In this document: in pieces, positions 1-9,034 of the stretch
How the letters are laid out: the number at the start of each line of letters is the position of its first letter
How positions within the stretch are numbered: position 1 is the stretch's first letter
Notes under the pieces: generated by a model
What the model saw: the letters and a program-made list of their open reading frames with translations, nothing else
The model's database searches: none
Told to the model about the DNA's origin: nothing
Program-made: the position numbers and the translations under genes
NCBI RefSeq assembly: GCF_019740355.2
Contig: NZ_CP091819.1
Location: 620,001 to 684,000 of the forward strand
Reading direction: 5' to 3'
DNA: 64,000 nucleotides
Source: Paracrocinitomix mangrovi
GTDB lineage: Bacteria; Bacteroidota; Bacteroidia; Flavobacteriales_D; Crocinitomicaceae

Positions 1-162
1 CTATCATGTTCCATAAAAATCAGTAAATTCGTTTAAGTTCTTTTAAAATAAAGAGACACTGTTATTTTTAAAACAATGGTATTGAAATTTTAAATTGACT
101 TTAAACCATTTACCTATCACAGGCGCTGGATGAACATCCGGACAAAAGCTTTAAACAAACAT

Positions 163-954
163 ATGATTACCAAAGACGAAATAGTAAAAGATTGGCTTAC
201 TCGATACACAGGAACACCATTAGAGGATTTTGGAAGTTACATTCTACTTACCAATTTTAGTGGATACCTTGAAATTTTCTCAGAATTATATAATGTTGAA
301 ATACAAGGTAAAGACAAGGCAATGCCCACTGTTTCTCATGACGGAATTACAATGATTAATTTTACAATGGGTTCTGCTAATGCTGCCACAATAATGGATT
401 TATTAAGCGCTATTAGTCCAAAAGCTTGTTTGTTTTTAGGAAAATGTGGGGGACTTAAAAAGAAAACTGAAATTGGAGATTTAATATTACCTATTGCCGC
501 TATTAGAGGTGAAGGTACATCCAATGACTACTTCCCACCTGAAGTTCCTGCATTACCTGCATTTACCTTACAAAGAGCGGTATCTACAACTATTCGTGAA
601 TTTGATAAAGATTATTGGACAGGTACAGTTTATACCACAAACAGAAGGGTTTGGGAACATGATGAAGAATTCAAAGAATATTTAAGAAAGATCAGAGCCA
701 TGGCAATTGACATGGAAACTGCCACTTTATTTTCAACAGGTTTTTATAATCAAATTCCTGTGGGTGCTCTATTACTTGTTTCAGATCAACCAATGATTCC
801 GGAAGGAGTTAAAACTTCTAAAAGTGATGCCAAAGTATCCGCCAATTATGTTAAAGAACATATTGAGATTGGTATCAGATCACTTGAAGAAATTAAGAAT
901 AAAGGTAAATCCGTTAAGCACCTTAGATTCCCTTATTCTGAAGGTGAATTTTAA
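163..954 (+). CDS. amn: AMP nucleosidase
   Basis: Hydrolyses AMP to adenine and ribose 5-phosphate in purine salvage; cytoplasmic. The protein (263 residues from this start) belongs to the nucleoside phosphorylase/AMP nucleosidase family of short Bacteroidota type. Visible signatures are the glycine-rich FLGKCGGL segment, the AIDMETATLF motif that binds ribose, and SDQPMIPEG near the C-terminus. An ATG at 130 would add 11 residues, but family members begin near the MITKDEIVKDW segment, so I prefer 163; the 130 start cannot be excluded. It is monocistronic as far as visible, with 49 bases before the formate dehydrogenase locus. The first 162 bases of the window hold no gene or clear promoter that I can see. 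Confidence 0.9.
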   Translation: MITKDEIVKDWLTRYTGTPLEDFGSYILLTNFSGYLEIFSELYNVEIQGKDKAMPTVSHDGITMINFTMGSANAATIMDLLSAISPKACLFLGKCGGLKKKTEIGDLILPIAAIRGEGTSNDYFPPEVPALPAFTLQRAVSTTIREFDKDYWTGTVYTTNRRVWEHDEEFKEYLRKIRAMAIDMETATLFSTGFYNQIPVGALLLVSDQPMIPEGVKTSKSDAKVSANYVKEHIEIGIRSLEEIKNKGKSVKHLRFPYSEGEF

Positions 955-1003
955 AAGCACTTTTTGTTATATTTAAAACCAATAGTTTTTAAAACCTATA
1001 TCA

Positions 1004-2653
1004 ATGTCAAAAAACCTTAGTGAGTTAGCAGGTAGAAAAGGAATGCAAGAAAACCTTTTTGAAGAATTAGGAGTAGCTTCAAAAAATACCGGAACACCTT
1101 CAAAAGAAGAATTACAAGCTTTAGCTGATAAGTTTTTGGTTGGTCTATCTACAACGTATGGTACGGCTACTTTTTATGATTTCATGAAACCTGAAAACCA
1201 AAACAAAAAGGTTTATGTGTGTAATGGAACAGCATGTTTGTGTGCAGGCACTCAGGATGATGTACATAAATCATTGAGCCAGCATTTCAAAGAAGATGAA
1301 ATTGGTCATATGACTTGTTTAGGAAGATGCCATGAAAACAGTGCTTTTAATTATAATGGCAAAAACTACTCTGGAAAAGCATCTACCCAAATAGCTGAAA
1401 TCATTAAGGATAGTAATGGCAACAATGACAGTTACAATGTGGCTGCTGATGGAAAAGCGATTCTTACTGCAGACTTCCCTGGTGTTGATGAATTTTATAG
1501 CCCATTGAAGAGTTATTTAGACAAAGGTAGACAAGCAATATTAGATGAGATTAAAAAATCAAATATAAGAGGGCGTGGTGGAGCAGGTTTCCCAATGGGA
1601 TTTAAGTTAGAATCATGTATGAACATGGAATCTGATCAAAAATTCATTATCTGTAATGCAGATGAAGGAGATCCGGGGGCTTATTCAGATAGATATTTAT
1701 TAGAAGAAAAACCGCATGCTGTTCTACTTGGAATGATGATGGCTGGTTTTGTCACAGGTGCTAATTGGGGAATCTTATATATTAGAGCAGAGTATCCTGA
1801 AGCTGCAGATATCGTTCAAGAAGCCATTGACACCTTGCATAGCAAAAACTTATTAGGAGAAAATATTCTAGGATCCAACTTTAACTACAATTTTAAAATA
1901 ATTAGAGCCCAGGGAGCTTATATCTGCGGAGAAGAAACAGCCTTAATAAATTCAATTGAAGGACAGAGAGCTGAAGTAAGAACTCGCCCTCCCTATCCTA
2001 CTCAAGCAGGATTATTTAATAAACCTACAATTGTAAACAATGTTGAAACTTTAGCTGCTGTTCCTTGGATATTAGCTAATGGTGGAGAACAATACAGTTC
2101 ATTGGGTACAGAAAAATCAACCGGAACCAAACTAATTTGTTTGGACAGCTTCTTTAATAAGCCAGGAATCTATGAAGTTGAAATGGGTACATCACTTGAA
2201 AAAGTGATCAACCAACTTGGTGGAGGTTTCAAAAGTCCAGTAAAAGCAATGCAGATTGGAGGTCCATTAGGAGGTTTAGTACCTGTTAATAAGATCAATG
2301 ATTTATCAATTGACTTTGAAACATTTCAAAAAGAAGGTTTTCTTTTAGGTCATGGATCAGTGGTAGCTGTTCCTGAGTCTTTTTCTATGATTAAGTTCAT
2401 TGAGCACCTATTTGATTTTGCTGCATTTGAAAGTTGTGGAAAGTGTTTCCCTTGTAGACTAGGAACCAAAAGAGGACACGAAATGTTTGAGAAAGCGGCA
2501 AATGGAACATCCAAATTAAACAAAGAATTAGTAAATGATTTGTTGCACACACTAGAAACAGGATCCTTATGCGCTCACGGTGGCGGAATTCCACTTCCTG
2601 TAAAAAATGCATTGCAATATTTTGAAGAAGAACTAAAACCTTATTTCGGCTAG
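1004..2653 (+). CDS. NAD-dependent formate dehydrogenase, NuoE-NuoF fusion (diaphorase) subunit
   Basis: Passes electrons from the molybdenum subunit to NAD+ through iron-sulfur clusters and FMN. Residues ~1-140 are a NuoE-like thioredoxin-fold [2Fe-2S] domain with C73, C78, C105 and C109 (C-x4-C and C-x3-C). Residues ~160-549 are NuoF-like: the glycine-rich IRGRGGAGFPMG loop, the FMN-site NADEGDPGAYSDR, GAYICGEETALI, and the C-terminal [4Fe-4S] motif C478, C481, C484 with C523. Fusion of the two complex I-like modules is known for soluble NAD-linked formate dehydrogenases and hydrogenases; the catalytic subunit at 4991 decides for formate. A weak -7-like box TAGTTTTT lies at 983-990. The histidine kinase gene begins 1 base after the stop, implying one transcript. 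Confidence 0.88.
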   Translation: MSKNLSELAGRKGMQENLFEELGVASKNTGTPSKEELQALADKFLVGLSTTYGTATFYDFMKPENQNKKVYVCNGTACLCAGTQDDVHKSLSQHFKEDEIGHMTCLGRCHENSAFNYNGKNYSGKASTQIAEIIKDSNGNNDSYNVAADGKAILTADFPGVDEFYSPLKSYLDKGRQAILDEIKKSNIRGRGGAGFPMGFKLESCMNMESDQKFIICNADEGDPGAYSDRYLLEEKPHAVLLGMMMAGFVTGANWGILYIRAEYPEAADIVQEAIDTLHSKNLLGENILGSNFNYNFKIIRAQGAYICGEETALINSIEGQRAEVRTRPPYPTQAGLFNKPTIVNNVETLAAVPWILANGGEQYSSLGTEKSTGTKLICLDSFFNKPGIYEVEMGTSLEKVINQLGGGFKSPVKAMQIGGPLGGLVPVNKINDLSIDFETFQKEGFLLGHGSVVAVPESFSMIKFIEHLFDFAAFESCGKCFPCRLGTKRGHEMFEKAANGTSKLNKELVNDLLHTLETGSLCAHGGGIPLPVKNALQYFEEELKPYFG

Positions 2654-2654
2654 A

Positions 2655-3878
2655 ATGGGTTTGTTAACTCCTTCTAAGATTCAAATCACCGATCATCTTG
2701 ATCGAGCAAAATTTTTATTTCTTTGGAGACTAACATTACTGTTTGTTCTGCTCCTATCCTTACTGGCGGTATTATTTTTCTTTTTAGAGAATAGCTATAC
2801 TTATATCACCTATATGGTGGGTGATTTAATCGCCATTTCAGGATTAGTGTATCTCTATTACACCCAAGATTTTCGTAGAATTTTCATTGCGTTTGGAACA
2901 TTAGGAAGTGTTATTGTACAACTTGATCTTTTCTTAATCCAAGACTCTCACCACTATCCCGGATTCTTATGGATGACCATGTTAATAATCCTGGCTTTTT
3001 ATGGCATTGGTAAAATATGGGGAGTTATCATTTTAATAGCAAATATTGTTGGTACAGTTGTATTCTTTTTAACCACTTTGTATGATCATTATGATGCAAT
3101 TGTTATTACAGATCATAACTCCGCATTATTGATTGCTATTGAATTACCAGTAATAATGATCATTATTAGTTATCTGGTGTTTTTGGATGAAAAAGCACAT
3201 GAACAAATTCAAAATGACTTAATTGAAGCAAATAAATCTCTAGAAGCCAATAACCGTGAGATCTCTAGGAGAGATCAAGAAAAAACGATCCTAGTTAAAG
3301 AAATACATCACAGAGTTAAAAACAATTTGCAGATCATAATTTCACTTTTGAGATTGCAAATGACAGACATTAAAAACCATGAATCCCGACAACACTTTTC
3401 TGAAGCAATTAATAGGGTCATGGTAATGTCATCAATCCATCAAAAATTGTACAAAGAGCAAGATTTAACTGAATTTAGCCTTGTATCTTATATTGAAGAT
3501 TTGTCCTCAGAACTTAAATTGTTTTTTCTGGAAGAATTTCCAGTCGATATTACTGTAGAGTCGGATTATCGAATAATAGATCTCAAAACCGTTGTTCCTG
3601 TTGGTTTAATTATGAATGAGCTGTTATCCAATTCATTTAAATATGCATTTGAATCTTCAGAATCGGGAAAAATTAGCATATTTATTAAGGATCAAGGTGA
3701 ATATTTTGATTTGATATATTTTGACAACGGTACTTGGAAAGAGACCACAGATGAAAACGCCGGATTTGGCCTGGAATTAATCAATACACTTGCTGAACAA
3801 TTGAATGGTACAGTTGAATTCAAAACAGGAAAAGAAGGCACCTTTTACAAGTTTCATTTGCAAAAACTAACCGACTAG
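2655..3878 (+). CDS. membrane sensor histidine kinase (HisKA_2 type)
   Basis: Autophosphorylating sensor kinase of 407 residues. The first ~180 residues contain about six hydrophobic segments with no obvious extracytoplasmic domain, followed by a short coiled coil (~190-215). The phosphoacceptor helix has the HisKA_2 motif EIHHRVKNNLQIIISLL (~220-236), then a HATPase_c domain with the N-box NELLSNSFKYAFE and the glycine motif NAGFGLELI. No response regulator is adjacent, so its partner is elsewhere. The start codon lies 1 base after the diaphorase stop and the next gene starts 2 bases after its own stop, so it is translated as part of the formate dehydrogenase operon. A role in sensing membrane or redox state for that operon is inference only. 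Confidence 0.85.
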   Translation: MGLLTPSKIQITDHLDRAKFLFLWRLTLLFVLLLSLLAVLFFFLENSYTYITYMVGDLIAISGLVYLYYTQDFRRIFIAFGTLGSVIVQLDLFLIQDSHHYPGFLWMTMLIILAFYGIGKIWGVIILIANIVGTVVFFLTTLYDHYDAIVITDHNSALLIAIELPVIMIIISYLVFLDEKAHEQIQNDLIEANKSLEANNREISRRDQEKTILVKEIHHRVKNNLQIIISLLRLQMTDIKNHESRQHFSEAINRVMVMSSIHQKLYKEQDLTEFSLVSYIEDLSSELKLFFLEEFPVDITVESDYRIIDLKTVVPVGLIMNELLSNSFKYAFESSESGKISIFIKDQGEYFDLIYFDNGTWKETTDENAGFGLELINTLAEQLNGTVEFKTGKEGTFYKFHLQKLTD

Positions 3879-3880
3879 CT

Positions 3881-4885
3881 ATGAAAAATAGAAGACAATT
3901 TTTGAAAGTATCTGCATTGGGAAGTGTAGCTGTATTAACCAATACTGCTTGCAACGGACAAGAGTCAGCTGACAATCAAAAAGATACGAACGAAATAATA
4001 AATATTGAAGTTAAAAAACCCATTGTTGTCTCTACCTGGAATCATGGAATGGATGCAAATAAAGCGGCATGGGAGGTATTGTCCAACAAGGGTTCAGCAT
4101 TAGATGCTGTTGAAGCCGGAGTTAGGGTTACTGAATCTGATGCAGATAACATGTCTGTAGGTCTTGGTGGATTGCCCGATAGAGATGGCATTGTCACTTT
4201 GGATGCCTGTATTATGGATCACAAAAGTAATTGCGGCGCCGTAGCCTTTTTACAGAATATAGAAAATCCCATTTCTGTTGCGCGTAAAGTAATGGAAGAC
4301 ACCCCTCATGTGATGCTTGCTGGAGAAGGAGCTTTAATGTTTGCTAAAGACAAAGGTTTCAAAGAAACCAATTTACTTACAGATAATGCAAAAAAGGCCT
4401 GGGAAGAATGGATGAAAGATGCTGAATACAAACCAGTAATTAATATTGAAAATCACGACACAATAGGTATGTTAGCTTTGGATGAGGAAGGTAATTTATC
4501 TGGAGCGTGCACAACCAGTGGATTAGCTTATAAAATGCACGGCCGAGTTGGAGATTCACCAATTATTGGAGCAGGTTTATTTGTGGATAATGAAGTTGGA
4601 GCCGCATGCGCCACAGGTGTAGGTGAAGCTGTAATAAGAACTGCTGGATCGGCAATGGTTGTTGAACTTATGAGACAAGGGAAGACACCTGAAGAAGCAT
4701 GTAAGGAAGTAATTGGAAGAATCATCAGTAAACACGAAAATATTGAAAATATTCAAGTAGGATTTATTGCGCTTAACAAAAATGGAGAATTTGGATGCTA
4801 TGGTGTTCATAGCGGTTTTAACATAGCCTTGCGTGATAATGAAAATGAGAAAATGGTGGATGCCAAATTTGAACTTAACAAATAG
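3881..4885 (+). CDS. exported N4-(beta-N-acetylglucosaminyl)-L-asparaginase (Ntn hydrolase)
   Basis: Family T2 Ntn hydrolase that cleaves the GlcNAc-asparagine bond of glycoasparagines or related amides. The N-terminus has a twin-arginine-like signal, RRQFLK, followed by a hydrophobic stretch ending near TNTAC, so export by Tat and perhaps lipidation is likely (the lipobox is imperfect). The autoprocessing site is NHDTIGMLA, with the Thr expected to become the nucleophile; GRVGDSPIIGAG and the TGVGEAVIR loop are family motifs. Length (334) is normal. It sits between the two formate dehydrogenase subunit genes, 2 bases after the kinase stop. That position has no evident biochemical logic and may simply reflect operon insertion. 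Confidence 0.85.
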   Translation: MKNRRQFLKVSALGSVAVLTNTACNGQESADNQKDTNEIINIEVKKPIVVSTWNHGMDANKAAWEVLSNKGSALDAVEAGVRVTESDADNMSVGLGGLPDRDGIVTLDACIMDHKSNCGAVAFLQNIENPISVARKVMEDTPHVMLAGEGALMFAKDKGFKETNLLTDNAKKAWEEWMKDAEYKPVINIENHDTIGMLALDEEGNLSGACTTSGLAYKMHGRVGDSPIIGAGLFVDNEVGAACATGVGEAVIRTAGSAMVVELMRQGKTPEEACKEVIGRIISKHENIENIQVGFIALNKNGEFGCYGVHSGFNIALRDNENEKMVDAKFELNK

Positions 4886-4926
4886 AAAGTCACTATTTTC
4901 TGTTGAAATATTTAATTAGTCTGAAT

Positions 4927-4950
4927 TGAAGTTGTCACTTCATTTTTCTT
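4927..4950 (+). terminator. weak hairpin plus T-run
   Basis: A 6-bp stem (4927-4932 with 4937-4942, loop TGTC) is followed by TTTTTCTT. It lies after the asparaginase gene and before fdhA, so it may attenuate or end the upstream transcript. The stem is short and AT-rich; partial read-through is plausible. Confidence 0.35.
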
Positions 4951-4990
4951 ATATTTAGAAAGATAATTTATTGCCTTAAAACACACCTTA

Positions 4991-7735
4991 ATGAAAGTCG
5001 CTTACATCAATAACGTTCCTTTTGAAATTGAAGAAGGAGAAACAATTCTCAACTTTCTTAAAAGAAACCACACCAACAAAGTACCCACACTTTGTGATGC
5101 TCCTAATTTAGATCCATTTGGGTCATGTAGAGTTTGTAGTGTTGACGTGGCTATGGAAATGGATGGAAATACCAAAACATTTGCATCATGCCATACTCCT
5201 ATTATGGAGGGGCAATACATTTATCCTGAATCTGATAATATCAGAAAACTTAGAAAAAATATTTTGGAATTGGTTTTAACTGACCATCCATTGGATTGCT
5301 TGACTTGTGAGGTAAACGGAAATTGCGAATTGCAAGATGTTGCAGCTGAAGTTGGAATAAGAGATGTGCGTTATGAGGCTGGCGCAAATCACCTTGATAA
5401 AAAGAAAGACTTGTCTCACCCTTATATGACTTCAGACTTTTCAAAATGCATCAACTGTTATCGTTGTGTTAGAGCATGTGATGAAGTTCAAGGTGAGTTT
5501 GTACTTAATATGGCCGGTAGAGGTTTTGATAGCCACATTGTAAAAGGAAATGATGTTTCATTTATGGACTCAGATTGCGTTAGCTGTGGAGCTTGTGCTC
5601 AAGCATGTCCTACTTCGGCTATTTCAGACGTATTTGAATCAAAAGCTATTACAAATGCAGAAGTTACAAGAACAGTTTGTACTTATTGCGGTGTTGGTTG
5701 CAACTTGGAAGTATCCAGTATAAATAACGAAATTTTATCCATTAGAGCTCCTTATGAAGCTGAAGCTAATGGTGGACATACTTGTTTAAAAGGTAGATAT
5801 GCCTTTAAATTTTACAATCACCCTGATCGATTAACTTCTCCATTAATTAAACAACCAAATGGAGAATTTAAAGCTGTTAGCTGGGACGAAGCTTATGATT
5901 TCATTGTTGCTGAATTAAAAAGAATAATGAAAGATAGCGGTCCGGATGCGATAGCAGGAATTTCTTCAGCAAGAACTCCGAATGAAGAGAATTACTTGAT
6001 GCAAAAGTTAATGCGTGCTGTTGTAGGTACAAATAACATTGATTGTTGTGCACGTGTTTGCCACTCTCCTACTGCTTTAGGTATGCAAAGAGCTTTTGGA
6101 ACAGGAGCTGCAACAAACTCAATAGAAGATCTTAAATACACAGATTGTATTTTAGTGATTGGTGCCAACCCTACTGCTGCTCACCCTGTAACTGGAGCTA
6201 AAATAAAGCAGAGAATGATGAAAAATGTTACGGGTATCGTAATTGATCCTCGTAAAATTGAATTAGCAAAATATGCCAAATATCATCTTCAATTAAAACC
6301 TGGAACTAATGTAGCCTTGTTGAATATGATGCTTTACTACATTATCTCAGAAGGAGTTGAAGACAAAGAATTCATTGCAAGCAGATGTGAAGGATATGAA
6401 GAAATGAAGGCTGAAATTCTAGCCTTAGATATAAATGAATTAGAAAAAATCACAGGTGTTGACAAAAACCTTGTCCGTGAAGCGAGTTTAGCTTATGCTA
6501 ATGCAAAAGCAGCTATGGAATTCCACGGATTAGGTGTTACGGAGCATTTGCAGGGAACATTCACCGTGCAGTTAATTGCTGATTTAGCCATGATTACAGG
6601 TAATATTGGTAAAAAAGGAGCAGGTGTAAATCCTTTAAGAGGTCAAAACAATGTTCAGGGAGCGGCCGACATGGGTGCTCAGCCTCACCAAGGAGCAGGA
6701 TATTTAGATGTAACTAATCCTGACATCAACGCAAAATACAAGGCCTTTTATGGTTCAGATGTAGTTCCTTCACATATTGGATATAAAATCCCTGAAATGT
6801 TTGAAGCAGCAATTGATGGTAAATTAAAAGCACTTTGGATTATTGGTGAAGATGTTGTACAAACTGATCCTAATACTTTAAAAGTAATGAAGGCCATGGA
6901 TAGTGTTGATTTACTTGTCGTTCAGGAGTTATTTATGACGGAGACAGCTAAACATGCTACTGTTGTTTTACCTGGTGCATCATTCCTTGAAAAAGATGGA
7001 ACATTTACCAATGGTGAAAGAAGAATTCAGCGAGTAAATAAAGTTGTTGAGCCATTAGAAGGTACAAAATCTGACGGTCAAATTATTGTTGACGTTATGA
7101 ACAGATTAGGATACAATCAACCTGACTACACTGCCGAAGGAGTTCTTGAAGAAGTATCTCAAATTGTTCCATTCTTTAGAGGAGTTGTTTGGGATGAGTT
7201 GGGAGATAACGGTAAACAATGGCCTGTTGCTGCAGATGGTACAGATACTCAAATGTTGCACATTGAAGAATTTAAACGTGGTAAAGGTAAATTCTCTTTC
7301 TTCCCATATGAAGAATCACATGAGGTTGCTGCTCACGGAAAAGACTATCCATATATTATCACTACCAACAGAGAGTTAGAACATTACAATTGTGGTGCTA
7401 TGACTAGAAGAACTGGTAATGTGGAAATCTTAAAAGAAGATGTATTAATGATTCATCCTGATGATGCTGCTGCAAATGGAATTGCTGATGGTGATTTTGT
7501 ATGTGTAGAATCACCTAGAGGGAAAGTAGACATTAAGGCTTACATCACAGATGAGATGAAGCCGGGAATTTTAAGTTCAACTTTCCACTTCCCTGAAATC
7601 ATGTTGAATGTTATTACTTCTGATGAACATTGTTCAGAGTCATTATGTCCCGAATACAAAGTGGTTTCCTGCAGAATTAGAAAATCTAAAGGAAAACACA
7701 AAGCAATGGCAGAAGCAACCACTGAAGCACACTGA
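4991..7735 (+). CDS. fdhA: formate dehydrogenase catalytic (molybdopterin) subunit
   Basis: Oxidises formate to CO2 at a bis-MGD cofactor. Domain order over 914 residues: an N-terminal [2Fe-2S] ferredoxin domain (CDAPNLDPFGSCRVC, ~35-49), an HxxxCxxCxxxxxC NuoG-like cluster site (~100-113), two [4Fe-4S] ferredoxin motifs (CINCYRCVRAC and CVSCGACAQAC, ~155-210), the CTYCGVGC cluster of the Mo domain (C230, C233, C237), then the molybdopterin domain and a C-terminal dinucleotide-binding domain. The Mo ligand is Cys357 in CARVCHSPT, encoded by TGC, so this is a cysteine and not a selenocysteine enzyme. The NuoG-like N-terminus and the diaphorase gene at 1004 point to an NAD-linked soluble complex. 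FdhD for cofactor sulfuration is encoded at 57437. Confidence 0.93.
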   Translation: MKVAYINNVPFEIEEGETILNFLKRNHTNKVPTLCDAPNLDPFGSCRVCSVDVAMEMDGNTKTFASCHTPIMEGQYIYPESDNIRKLRKNILELVLTDHPLDCLTCEVNGNCELQDVAAEVGIRDVRYEAGANHLDKKKDLSHPYMTSDFSKCINCYRCVRACDEVQGEFVLNMAGRGFDSHIVKGNDVSFMDSDCVSCGACAQACPTSAISDVFESKAITNAEVTRTVCTYCGVGCNLEVSSINNEILSIRAPYEAEANGGHTCLKGRYAFKFYNHPDRLTSPLIKQPNGEFKAVSWDEAYDFIVAELKRIMKDSGPDAIAGISSARTPNEENYLMQKLMRAVVGTNNIDCCARVCHSPTALGMQRAFGTGAATNSIEDLKYTDCILVIGANPTAAHPVTGAKIKQRMMKNVTGIVIDPRKIELAKYAKYHLQLKPGTNVALLNMMLYYIISEGVEDKEFIASRCEGYEEMKAEILALDINELEKITGVDKNLVREASLAYANAKAAMEFHGLGVTEHLQGTFTVQLIADLAMITGNIGKKGAGVNPLRGQNNVQGAADMGAQPHQGAGYLDVTNPDINAKYKAFYGSDVVPSHIGYKIPEMFEAAIDGKLKALWIIGEDVVQTDPNTLKVMKAMDSVDLLVVQELFMTETAKHATVVLPGASFLEKDGTFTNGERRIQRVNKVVEPLEGTKSDGQIIVDVMNRLGYNQPDYTAEGVLEEVSQIVPFFRGVVWDELGDNGKQWPVAADGTDTQMLHIEEFKRGKGKFSFFPYEESHEVAAHGKDYPYIITTNRELEHYNCGAMTRRTGNVEILKEDVLMIHPDDAAANGIADGDFVCVESPRGKVDIKAYITDEMKPGILSSTFHFPEIMLNVITSDEHCSESLCPEYKVVSCRIRKSKGKHKAMAEATTEAH

Positions 7736-9012
7736 TGAAAAAGTTAATCCTGATAGTATTTTTACTATGGTCAGGATTTATACTGGCTCAAATTGACAAG
7801 GAATCAACTCCTTTGCAATCATTAAAAGGTATGAACGTAAGATCGTTTAGTAGTCTTAATGAAGATGCAAAGGAACTGTTAATAGGAACCAAAGGAAAAG
7901 CTGGTGAAGCCAAAGTATTTTATTCAGATGATTTTGGTACAAACTGGACTTCTTTAAATCAAGACAAATCTATCTGCGCAAATTGCGAGGACATCCAGTC
8001 TGTATGCTTTTTGGATGAAAAAACCTTTTTAGTAGGCACAAAAGCCAATGGACTTTACATCACACAAGACAAGGGAAATTCTTTCAAAAAAGTTGACAGC
8101 TATAAGGATAAAGAAGTTCGATCAATTGTAAGGTCTCCTATTGGAACAACTTACATAGCAACCGGAACAATGGGTGTTGTCAAGTCAGAGGATAATGGTA
8201 AAAGCTGGAGTGAGCCTCTTACCAAAAGTTTAGACTTTATAAAACTAAAATTGCCACCGCGTTCTAACTTAATTATTTACGGTATAACCAAATCTCATGG
8301 TATTCATAAAAGCTATGACGGAGGTAAAAACTGGAAACAAGTATTGATTGATAAAGAAATAAATATTCTGGACATGGAATTCATTCAAAATGAAATCTAT
8401 GCTGTTGGAAATAATGGCAAGGAAAACTTTCTTTTTAAAAGCTACATGGGAGATAAGAACTGGAAAACTTATAAGTTGGATATGTTTGGTTTGGTTAACA
8501 ACATGCATATTGTTCAGACATTTAATGATTACATCTTGTTTTTCGGAACTGAATCAAACGGAATACAGAAATCTGTAGCAATTGAATATTCACTTAAAGG
8601 ATTTAAATGCACTGAAATTATAGAAGATGACGAATCTAAATCAAGCAATGTATTTTCTAACAAAGAATACATCTACCATTTTAGTTCTAATGATGGTGTA
8701 TTTAGATTTAAAAGAGAAAAAGAATGTGGTGTAAAAGTGCCCATTTTTGTAGCGCCCGGTTCAGAAAAATTTGATCCATTTGCTATTGAGAGCACCTGTT
8801 CCCTCTCCTATTTTTACTTTAGAATCTACGATAAATATGGGAAAGAAGTATTGGTTGATAGTACAGGACTCAATACAGCCAATCAAAAACTAAACGATAA
8901 AACGTATTTTCAAAAATCTGACAACTACGTTTATTGGTTAAAGGGCAATTTTGAGAGTCAAGTTGACACTTTTAATCTCAAAGGACACATTCGTGTAATG
9001 GTGCAACAATGA
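7735..9012 (+). CDS. secreted Asp-box (BNR/Vps10-like) repeat protein
   Basis: A 425-residue exported protein. A signal peptide (MKKLILIVFLLWSGFILAQ) is followed by repeated Asp-box motifs typical of sialidase/BNR and photosystem-stability-factor propellers: SDDFGTNW, TQDKGNSF, SEDNGKSW and SYDGGKNW. The C-terminal ~90 residues include IYDKYGKEVL, resembling the region seen at the end of gliding-associated surface proteins, but I see no full sorting signal. The start ATG overlaps the fdhA stop by one base (TGATG), so it is translationally coupled to a cytoplasmic enzyme, which is odd for a secreted propeller. Sialidase catalytic residues are not evident; the function is unknown. Confidence 0.8.
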   Translation: MKKLILIVFLLWSGFILAQIDKESTPLQSLKGMNVRSFSSLNEDAKELLIGTKGKAGEAKVFYSDDFGTNWTSLNQDKSICANCEDIQSVCFLDEKTFLVGTKANGLYITQDKGNSFKKVDSYKDKEVRSIVRSPIGTTYIATGTMGVVKSEDNGKSWSEPLTKSLDFIKLKLPPRSNLIIYGITKSHGIHKSYDGGKNWKQVLIDKEINILDMEFIQNEIYAVGNNGKENFLFKSYMGDKNWKTYKLDMFGLVNNMHIVQTFNDYILFFGTESNGIQKSVAIEYSLKGFKCTEIIEDDESKSSNVFSNKEYIYHFSSNDGVFRFKREKECGVKVPIFVAPGSEKFDPFAIESTCSLSYFYFRIYDKYGKEVLVDSTGLNTANQKLNDKTYFQKSDNYVYWLKGNFESQVDTFNLKGHIRVMVQQ

Positions 9013-9034
9013 TTTTGACTATCTTCATGCCTGT

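Noticed and set aside
6059-6061. Selenocysteine in formate dehydrogenase
   Set aside because: The Mo-ligand codon is TGC (Cys357), not TGA.
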